In this document: piece after piece, positions 28,641 through 33,885 of the stretch
Layout of the letters: each line of letters opens with the position of its first letter
Position numbering within the stretch: position 1 is the first letter of the stretch
NCBI GenBank assembly: GCA_001449105.1
Contig: LNIY01000105.1
Location: 1 to 33,885, forward strand
DNA from: Caulobacter vibrioides
Lineage (GTDB): Bacteria; Pseudomonadota; Alphaproteobacteria; Caulobacterales; Caulobacteraceae
Length of the DNA: 33,885 nucleotides
Direction: 5' to 3'
Notes under the pieces: model-generated
What the model was told of the DNA's origin: nothing
Databases searched by the model: none
The model's input: only the letters and a program-made list of their open reading frames with translations
Translations under genes and position numbers: made by a program

Positions 28641-29906
28641 ATGGCGACGATCCGACGCCCCTTCGGCCGCAACTACGCCTTCGTGGTGGCCGGCGTGACC
28701 TTCCTGGCCCTGCTGGCCGCCGCCGGCCTGCGGGCCGCGCCGGGCGTGCTGATCCTGCCGCTGGAAAAGAGCTTCGGCTGGGATCGCGGCTCGATCTCGC
28801 TGGCCGCCGCCATCGGCATCTTCCTCTACGGCCTGACCGGCCCCTTCGCCGCGGCGCTGATGCAGTCGTTCGGCGTGCGCCGGACGGTCGCCCTGGCCCT
28901 GGTGATGATGGCCGTCTCCACCGGGCTTTCGGCCTTCATGACCGAAAGCTGGCACTACATCGCCACCTGGGGCGTGCTGGCGGGCTTCGGCAGCGGGGCG
29001 GTGGCCATGGTGCTGGGCGCGACCATCGTCAATCGCTGGTTCGTCGAACGGCGCGGCCTGATGCTGGGCCTGCTGACCGCCGCCACCGCGACGGGATCGC
29101 TGATCTTCCTGCCGGCCATGGCCTTCATCGCCGAGCACGGCGGCTGGCGCCCCGTGGTGCTGACCGTGGCCGCCGTCGCCGCGATCATGGCCCCGATCGC
29201 CTGGCTGCTGATCCCCGAGCGCCCCTCCGACATCGGCCACAAGCCGTTCGGCGCCGGCGAGGACTGGGAGGAGCCGCCGCGCGGCTCGGCCTCCAACGCG
29301 CTGGCCGGCGCCTTCGGAGCCCTGGCGCGGGCCAGCAGGACCCGCACCTTCTGGCTGCTGTTCCTGGGCTTCTTCATCTGCGGCCTGACCACCAACGGCC
29401 TGATCGGCGTGCACATGATCGCCTTCTGCGGCGACCGGGGCATGCCCGAGGTCCGCGCCGCCGGCCTGCTGGCGCTGATGGGCCTGTTCGACCTGTTCGG
29501 CACCACCGCCTCGGGCTGGCTGACCGACCGCTACGACCCGCGCAAGCTGCTCTTCGTCTACTACGCCCTGCGCGGCCTATCGCTGATCTACCTGCCCTAT
29601 TCGGACTTCTCGATCGTCAGCCTGTCGGTGTTCGCGGTGTTCTACGGCCTGGACTGGATCGCCACCGTGCCGCCGACCGCGCGCCTGGCCACCCAGGCCT
29701 TCGGCGACCGCGACGGCCCGATCGTGTTCGGCTGGATCGCCGCCGGCCACCAGTTGGGCGCGGCCACCGCGGCCGTCGGCGCGGGCATGATCCGCGCCGC
29801 CCAGGGCCAGTACATGCAGGCCTTCATCCTGGCGGGCGTCGCGGGCCTGATCGCGGCGGGCGCCTCGCTGCTGATCCGCCGCGAGGTCAAGGCGATGGCC
29901 GCCTGA
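28641..29906 (+). CDS. MFS transporter
   Basis: The 421-residue protein shows about 12 hydrophobic segments in two sets of six. The cytoplasmic loop is near 190-220 (LIPERPSDIGHKPFGAGEDW) and a TDRYDPRK motif stands for the A-like motif in the second half. It resembles the oxalate/formate or monocarboxylate antiporter group (MFS_1), including the GLRAAPGVLILPLEKSFGWDRGSISLA start. It is an inner-membrane transporter of unknown substrate. ATG 28641 follows GAGGAA with 6 bases of spacing. It is probably controlled by the divergent TetR protein. A family A hairpin follows 14 bases after the stop codon. Confidence 0.93.
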   Translation: MATIRRPFGRNYAFVVAGVTFLALLAAAGLRAAPGVLILPLEKSFGWDRGSISLAAAIGIFLYGLTGPFAAALMQSFGVRRTVALALVMMAVSTGLSAFMTESWHYIATWGVLAGFGSGAVAMVLGATIVNRWFVERRGLMLGLLTAATATGSLIFLPAMAFIAEHGGWRPVVLTVAAVAAIMAPIAWLLIPERPSDIGHKPFGAGEDWEEPPRGSASNALAGAFGALARASRTRTFWLLFLGFFICGLTTNGLIGVHMIAFCGDRGMPEVRAAGLLALMGLFDLFGTTASGWLTDRYDPRKLLFVYYALRGLSLIYLPYSDFSIVSLSVFAVFYGLDWIATVPPTARLATQAFGDRDGPIVFGWIAAGHQLGAATAAVGAGMIRAAQGQYMQAFILAGVAGLIAAGASLLIRREVKAMAA

Positions 29907-29919
29907 CCCGCCACCTCCA

Positions 29920-29953
29920 CCGTAAAATCCCCGCGAAAGCGGGGGTTTTACGG
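29920..29953. repeat. Family A palindromic repeat, copy 4
   Basis: CCGTAAAATCCCCGC-GAAA-GCGGGGGTTTTACGG, with one A-to-G change in the right arm that still pairs as G-U in RNA. It lies 14 bases after the MFS stop codon and may act as its terminator hairpin. Confidence 0.85.
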
Positions 29954-29978
29954 AAGGAAGTGAGCTTCCAAACGAAAA

Positions 29979-30007
29979 CGGCCGCCCCGACGAGATCGGA
30001 GCGGCCG
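29979..30007 (-). terminator. Rho-independent terminator of the DUF3126 gene
   Basis: CGGCCGC (29979-29985) pairs with GCGGCCG (30001-30007), with an inner CCGA/TCGG stem around CGAGA. On the minus strand it is followed by TTTTCGTTT. It starts 27 bases after the DUF3126 stop codon. Confidence 0.8.
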
Positions 30008-30033
30008 CTTTCATGCCCGGACGGGCGAAAGGC

Positions 30034-30240
30034 TTAGTCGAGGTCTTCGGCCAGGATGGCCATCTCGAACATGTAGGAGCCGTCCTCGTCTTCATCCTGG
30101 AAGAGGACGCCGATGAATTCGCCCTTCACTTCGACTTCGGCCGAGTCCTTTTGCTTCGGACGGGCCTTCACGGCGATGTGCGGGTTGCCGAAGGTGCGCT
30201 TCAGATGGGCTTCGAGCTTGGCGATGGCGGCGGCGTCCAC
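30034..30240 (-). CDS. DUF3126 family small protein
   Basis: This 68-residue protein contains AAAIAKLEAHLKRTFGNPHI, then KGEFIGVLFQDEDEDGSYMFEMAILAEDLD. That is the whole of DUF3126, a small conserved alphaproteobacterial family of unknown function. The acidic C-terminus and small size suggest a soluble cytoplasmic protein. A GTG start at 30240 has AGGAG 7 bases upstream. The open frame extends upstream through the LysR gene, but that extension has no family similarity. It is a single gene with its own terminator. Confidence 0.88.
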   Translation of the reverse strand: MDAAAIAKLEAHLKRTFGNPHIAVKARPKQKDSAEVEVKGEFIGVLFQDEDEDGSYMFEMAILAEDLD

Positions 30241-30346
30241 GGGGGGCTCCTGATCTCGTTGTTGGTCTTTCGCCCCCGTGGGGCGGAATGGCGGGAAACT
30301 AGAGGTCTGGAGCGCAAAGTGTAAGGCCTTTTGCGCGGGCGCCCGA

Positions 30347-31258
30347 TCAGGTCTGTTGAGAAAACGGCGGCGGCGCGCAGGCCCGGCCCTGCTCGACCAG
30401 CCAGTCGCGGAACCGCCGCGCCCCGCGCGAGGCGCCCGAACGCGGTGTAAGCGCGCAAAGCAGGGTCGGCTCGGGAACCATGCCCAGAGGCGCCACCAGC
30501 CGTCCGGCCGCCAGATCGCGCTCGACGAAGGCATGGGGAACCATGGCCACGCCCAGACCCGCGGCGGCGGCCTCGATCATGTAGAAATAGTGGTCGAACT
30601 CGCGCACCACCCCGGCCGGCGGCAAGGCGACGCCCGCGCGGCCGGCCCACTGGTCCCAGCCGTGCAGGAAGGTGCGGGTGTGCAGTCGCGGCAGGGTCAG
30701 CAGGCCCTCGACGCTGGAGGCTCGCGCGGCCAGGTCCGGCGCGACCACCGGCCCCACATGGGTGTCCAGGAAGGCCGTGGCCTCGCCGTCCGGCGAGGGC
30801 GGGCCGTCGGGGTCGCGCATGCGGATGGCCAGATCCACGCCGTCGGCCCGGAAGTCGAACGGCCCGTTGGATTCGGCCACCCGCACCGGCGTGTCGGGAA
30901 AGCGCTCCAGGAAGTCGGGCAGGCGCGGGATCAGCCACTTCATGGCGAAGGTCGGCAGGCACGAGACCACGGTCGGGCGCGGCTCGTCCTCGGGCGGGCG
31001 TGGCACAGCCTCTTCCAGGATGTCGAAGGCCCGCGTCAGGCCCTGGGCCAGCTTCAGCCCCGCCTCGGTCATGGTCAGGCGGTTGCGCGGCCCCTCGGTC
31101 AGGGCGACGCCGAGGTGATCCTCAAGCTGGCGGACCTGGCGGCTGACCGCCCCGTGGGTGACGCACAGCTCGTCGGCGGCCAGGGTCATGCGGCCCCGGC
31201 GGCCGAAGGCCTCGAAGGCGCGCAGGGCGTTCAGCGGCGGCAGCGGACGTCTGGCCAT
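30347..31258 (-). CDS. LysR-family transcriptional regulator (GcvA-like)
   Basis: The 303-residue protein has an N-terminal HTH (about 5-65: PPLNALRAFEAFGR, then AADELCVTHGAVSRQVRQLEDHLG). A two-lobed effector domain follows, with PTVVSCLPTFAMKWLIPRLPDFLERFP, typical of the GcvA/AmpR branch. ATG 31258 is used because homologues start near (M)xRRPLPPLNALRAFE; a GTG five codons upstream is an alternative. It is divergent from a 44-residue membrane-peptide gene, which is a candidate target. The effector is unknown. Confidence 0.93.
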   Translation of the reverse strand: MARRPLPPLNALRAFEAFGRRGRMTLAADELCVTHGAVSRQVRQLEDHLGVALTEGPRNRLTMTEAGLKLAQGLTRAFDILEEAVPRPPEDEPRPTVVSCLPTFAMKWLIPRLPDFLERFPDTPVRVAESNGPFDFRADGVDLAIRMRDPDGPPSPDGEATAFLDTHVGPVVAPDLAARASSVEGLLTLPRLHTRTFLHGWDQWAGRAGVALPPAGVVREFDHYFYMIEAAAAGLGVAMVPHAFVERDLAAGRLVAPLGMVPEPTLLCALTPRSGASRGARRFRDWLVEQGRACAPPPFSQQT

Positions 31259-31329
31259 GTGACGAAACCTCACAGACCTCGACCGATAAGTCGTTAGCCG
31301 CGCGGCCGCAACCGCCGGATAAGCGATGC

Positions 31330-31464
31330 ATGGACAGACAGCGGAAAATCACGCCGGCCCAATGGGCCGCGGTCGCGGCGCTGTGGGCGCTGGCGATCTA
31401 TGGGATCGTGGTCGAGAAGCCGGCGGCGCGGCTGGAGACGGCGCGGCTGGCGGCGTGTCGCTGA
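31330..31464 (+). CDS. Small single-span membrane peptide
   Basis: This 44-codon frame encodes a basic start (MDRQRKITPAQW), one hydrophobic segment (about 12-29, AAVAALWALAIYGIVV) and a charged tail ending LAACR. It resembles typical small inner-membrane proteins. The ribosome binding site is weak (CCGGATAA). A longer frame in another register starts at 31326 but codes for non-protein-like sequence. It sits divergent from the LysR gene and just before a composite repeat. No family is recognised, so the call is moderate. Confidence 0.5.
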   Translation: MDRQRKITPAQWAAVAALWALAIYGIVVEKPAARLETARLAACR

Positions 31465-31477
31465 GCATCACCCAAAC

Positions 31478-31573
31478 CGTAGAACCCCCGCGAAAGCGGG
31501 GGCCCAGGCTTTTTGTGAAATCAACGGCGCTCGACGAGAAAACACCTGGGTCCCCGCTTTCGCGGGGATTGGA
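31478..31573. repeat. Composite inverted pair of family A elements
   Basis: Two family A hairpins (CCCCCGC-GAAA-GCGGGGG at 31485-31502 and CCCCGC-TTTC-GCGGGG at about 31552-31567) stand in inverted orientation around about 50 bases. The inner arms also pair (CCCAGG near 31503 with CCTGGG near 31545), and outer CCGT/ACGG ends flank the pair. The whole looks like a small BIME/MITE-type element of about 95 bases. Confidence 0.75.
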
Positions 31574-31605
31574 CGGAAGAGATATCCGGAGAAACGGAAG
31601 CCTTC

Positions 31606-32436
31606 TCAGATCACGTAGTCGTACACCACGTCGGCCAGGGTGTGGTCCATGGTGCGGGCCGGCTCTTCGCAGGTGGGGCAGTTGACGATGCGGGCCGGCA
31701 CGCCGGCGGCCGTGCAGTGCGGCGGGATGGGCTTGAGCACCACCGAGCCCGAGGCGACCTTGGCGTAGTCGCCGATCTGGATGTTGCCCAGCACCTTGGC
31801 GCCCGCGCCCAGCAGCACGCCCTTGCCGATCTTGGGGTGGCGATCGCCGCGCTCGGCGCCGGTGCCGCCCAGGGTCACGCCGTGCAGCATCGAGACGTCG
31901 TCGCCGACCACCGCCGTCTCGCCGATGACGATGCCGGTGCCGTGGTCGATGAACACGCCCGCGCCCACGCGCGAGGCCGGGTGGATGTCGACCTGGAAGA
32001 CCTCGCTGGCGCGGCTCTGCAGGTAGAAGGCCAGGGTCTCGCGGTTGTTCTCCCACAGCCAGTGCGACACGCGGTGGGTCTGCAGGGCCAGGAACCCCTT
32101 GAAGAACAGGAACGGCTGGACGTAGCCCTTGGTGGCCGGGTCGCGCTCGAACACCGCGCGCAGGTCGGCCTCGGCGGCGGCCACCAGGGCCGGATCGCTC
32201 TCGAAGGCCTCGGCGGCGAACTCGCGGGCGGTCATGGCCCGCATCTCCTGGTCGCCCAGCTTGCGGGCCAGCTGGAAGGTCAGGGCGTCGGCCAGGTTGT
32301 CGTGGCTGAGGATCACGGCGTTGAGCAGCGAGGCCAGGGCCGGCTCGGCCTTGGCGGCATGTTCGGCCTGGTTGCGCAGGGCGGCCCACACGGGCGGCGC
32401 GGCGCGCTCGGTCACGACTTCAAGGTGCTTGGCCAC
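31606..32436 (-). CDS. cysE: Serine O-acetyltransferase
   Basis: The 276-residue protein makes O-acetylserine from serine and acetyl-CoA, the first step of cysteine synthesis. It has the helical N-terminal domain (about 1-140) and a hexapeptide beta-helix domain. The catalytic elements are D150 (VDIHPAS) and H165 (IDHGTGIVIGETAVVGDD), plus MLHGVTLGGTG and HPKIGKGVLLGAGAKVLGNIQIGD. Length matches E. coli CysE (273). The tail carries an NCPTCEEPAR segment. GTG 32436 is the start, with GGGAGAG 6 bases before. No other cysteine gene is adjacent. Confidence 0.95.
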   Translation of the reverse strand: MAKHLEVVTERAAPPVWAALRNQAEHAAKAEPALASLLNAVILSHDNLADALTFQLARKLGDQEMRAMTAREFAAEAFESDPALVAAAEADLRAVFERDPATKGYVQPFLFFKGFLALQTHRVSHWLWENNRETLAFYLQSRASEVFQVDIHPASRVGAGVFIDHGTGIVIGETAVVGDDVSMLHGVTLGGTGAERGDRHPKIGKGVLLGAGAKVLGNIQIGDYAKVASGSVVLKPIPPHCTAAGVPARIVNCPTCEEPARTMDHTLADVVYDYVI

Positions 32437-32507
32437 GGGGCTCTCCCTTCCCAGCGGAGACTAGAGCATACTTATTCAAAACGCTCCAGCCGGACAGACG
32501 GCGCGTA

Positions 32508-33119
32508 CTAGCGAGCCAGGACCAGCGCGGCCAGATCGGCCGGCAGCTCGCCCACGACCGCCATATGGTGCACCCGGAGCAATAACGCCACCGTCAACGA
32601 GTCGGGCATCCGCCCAGTGATCGCGGCGTCGAGCGCCTCGGCGAACGGCACGCGGGCCACGGCCAGATCCTCGGTCTCATCCGGCTCGCCCCGCGTCGGC
32701 GACAGATCCATCGCCAGGAAGCCGTAGGCGATCTCGTCGCTGATCGAGTTGGACAGCTCCATGGTCAGGATCGGACGCCAGTCGGCGGCGGCCAGCCCGA
32801 CCTCCTCGGCCAGTTCGCGCTTGGCGCCGTCCAGCGGATCCTCGCCCATGGGCGCGCCGCCTTCGGGGATCTCCCAGCTGTAGTTGCCGCGCGGAAAGCG
32901 CGCCTGGCCCACCAGGGTCACCGTGCCGTCGGCGTGCAGCGGCACGACGCCGATCGCCTGGTTCTTGAACGACACCTTGCCGTACAGCGCCGGATTTCCG
33001 GTGGGAGCGATCGCCTGGTGCTCGGTCACGTTGATCCAGGGATTGTCGTAGACGACCCTGGCGCTGGTGACGGCCCACGGCTCGCCGTGCGGTTTCAGCC
33101 AGTCGTTTTTATCGGACAT
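32508..33119 (-). CDS. Nudix hydrolase, ADP-ribose pyrophosphatase-like
   Basis: The 203-residue protein carries a complete Nudix box (G-x5-E-x7-R-E-L-x-E-E-x-G-L) at residues 87-109. Flanking sequence fits the ADP-ribose pyrophosphatase branch (NPWINVTEHQAI, then VGQARFPRGNYSWEIPEGG). Such enzymes hydrolyse ADP-ribose or related nucleoside diphosphates with Mg2+. The ATG at 33119 is supported by the family start. It is divergent from the nitroreductase gene. An AT-rich 71-base gap separates it from cysE on the same strand, so they need not be co-transcribed. Confidence 0.93.
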   Translation of the reverse strand: MSDKNDWLKPHGEPWAVTSARVVYDNPWINVTEHQAIAPTGNPALYGKVSFKNQAIGVVPLHADGTVTLVGQARFPRGNYSWEIPEGGAPMGEDPLDGAKRELAEEVGLAAADWRPILTMELSNSISDEIAYGFLAMDLSPTRGEPDETEDLAVARVPFAEALDAAITGRMPDSLTVALLLRVHHMAVVGELPADLAALVLAR

Positions 33120-33196
33120 GCGAACGGCTCGCGACTTGTGCCGGCCGGGGCTCGGCCATAGGTGACGTGCCTGTAGCGCGCTTTCAGGAGATCGTC

Positions 33197-33811
33197 TTGG
33201 GCCGTTCCATTCCTCCCGCCCCCGAATTCGGCGAAGCGATCGCGATCGAACCCGCGCCCGAGGTGCTCGCCTTCCTGGCGCGCCGCCGCTCGGCCTCGGC
33301 CATGTCCATCGTCGCGCCCGGCCCCAGCGAGGCGGAACTTTCCGACCTGCTGCGCCTGGCCGCCCGGGTTCCCGACCACGGCAAGCTCTTTCCCTGGCGC
33401 TTCGTGATCCTGCGCGGCGAGGCCAAGGCGGCCTTCGCCGCGAAGATCGCGCCGCTGGCCGCCGACCAGGCCAACCCGACCAAGGCCACGGCCGCGATGC
33501 GCAAGCTCCCCCCCCCGCCGCTGGCGATCGCGGTGATCTCGCGCCCCGTGCCGCACGAGGTGCCCGAATGGGAGCAGGTGATGAGCGCCGGCGCGGTCTG
33601 CACCCAACTGCTGCTGGCCGCCTCGGCCATGGGCTACGGCGCCAACTGGATCACCGACTGGTACAGCTTCGACAAGCGGGCGCTCGACATACTGGGCGTG
33701 GCCGAGACCGAGAAGGTCGCCGGCTTCCTCTATGTCGGCACGTCGGCCGAACAGCCGCTGGAGCGCGTGCGACCGGACATCGCGGCGATCACCAGCGAGT
33801 GGGCTGAATAG
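33197..33811 (+). CDS. Nitroreductase-family oxidoreductase (YdjA-like)
   Basis: The 204-residue protein has the flavin-binding nitroreductase fold: FLARRRSASAM at the start, LLRLAARVPDHGKLFPWRF (the YdjA-type FMN motif), then QLLLAASAMGYGANWITDW and a GFLYVGT strand. The family uses FMN and NAD(P)H. A TTG at 33197 is chosen because it follows AGGAG by 6 bases; a GTG at 33167 would add ten unrelated residues. It is divergent from the Nudix gene. The substrate is unknown. Confidence 0.9.
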   Translation: MGRSIPPAPEFGEAIAIEPAPEVLAFLARRRSASAMSIVAPGPSEAELSDLLRLAARVPDHGKLFPWRFVILRGEAKAAFAAKIAPLAADQANPTKATAAMRKLPPPPLAIAVISRPVPHEVPEWEQVMSAGAVCTQLLLAASAMGYGANWITDWYSFDKRALDILGVAETEKVAGFLYVGTSAEQPLERVRPDIAAITSEWAE

Positions 33812-33830
33812 AGAAAAGGACGCCTGCGGC

Positions 33831-33876
33831 GCCCCCCCTCCGGCCCTCCGGTCCACCTCCCCCAGAGGGGGAGGAT
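33831..33876. repeat. Family B intergenic repeat at the right edge
   Basis: GCCCCCCCTCCGGCCCTCCGG, a short spacer and CTCCCCCAGAGGGGGAG form a family B element in reverse orientation to the 4072 and 8609 copies. It lies at the end of the window, only nine bases from the edge. Confidence 0.75.
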
Positions 33877-33885
33877 CTAAGCGCC

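Overview
The window is high-GC (roughly 70%), with strong GC preference at third codon positions. It looks like a chromosomal contig of a stalked alphaproteobacterium of the family Caulobacteraceae, most likely Caulobacter. The best taxonomic marker is an intact hfaA-hfaB-hfaD holdfast-anchor operon. Single-copy housekeeping genes and the lack of any phage, plasmid or IS gene suggest ordinary chromosome. Bases 1-19 are exactly the Tn5/Nextera mosaic-end adapter, so the left edge is an untrimmed contig end and not genome sequence.

Layout. 20-1118: an Rrf2 regulator facing a CBS-domain protein. 1285-3940: the hfaABD operon behind a textbook sigma-54 promoter. 4213-8599: a beta-lactamase-fold serine hydrolase, divergent from a large M16 zinc-peptidase lipoprotein. 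8600-8878: a cluster of intergenic repeats and a terminator. 8879-14370: a secreted Cys/Pro/Asn-rich protein, a PAS_5 protein, a methyltransferase with a Fur-box-like palindrome at its start, an aldo/keto reductase and a GMC oxidoreductase. 14621-22665: a two-partner secretion operon whose adhesin is 2104 residues long. 22666-23367: gene-poor DNA. 23368-27079: a gamma-carbonic anhydrase, a PhoH-like ATPase with a terminator-bearing leader, and an OPT transporter. 27243-29906: GNAT and TetR genes divergent from an MFS transporter. 30034-33811: DUF3126, LysR, a 44-residue membrane peptide, CysE, a Nudix hydrolase and a nitroreductase.

How the genes relate. Surface attachment is the common theme: the hfa operon fixes the polysaccharide holdfast to the stalk pole, and the TPS operon puts a very large repetitive adhesin on the surface. 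The TPS adhesin combines a secretion domain, about ten GLUG repeats, an array of eleven MBG/YDG-type modules and a C-terminal cysteine pair that recalls HMW1-type anchoring. The rest is mostly metabolic or regulatory and not functionally linked, apart from small coupled units (tetR-GNAT with divergent MFS; tpsB-tpsA).

Two families of short palindromic intergenic repeats are scattered through the window. Family A is a CCCCGC-GAAA-GCGGGG hairpin, usually flanked by CCGTAAAAT arms. Family B is a CTCCCCC/GGGGGAG hairpin followed by a GGCCGGAGGGGG tail. Both lie mostly just 3' of genes. I found no tRNA, rRNA, CRISPR array, integrase or transposase. Nothing here is clearly a new defence or mobile system. 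The most interesting leads are regulatory (the sigma-54 site, the Fur-like box, the phoH leader) and the architecture of the TPS adhesin.
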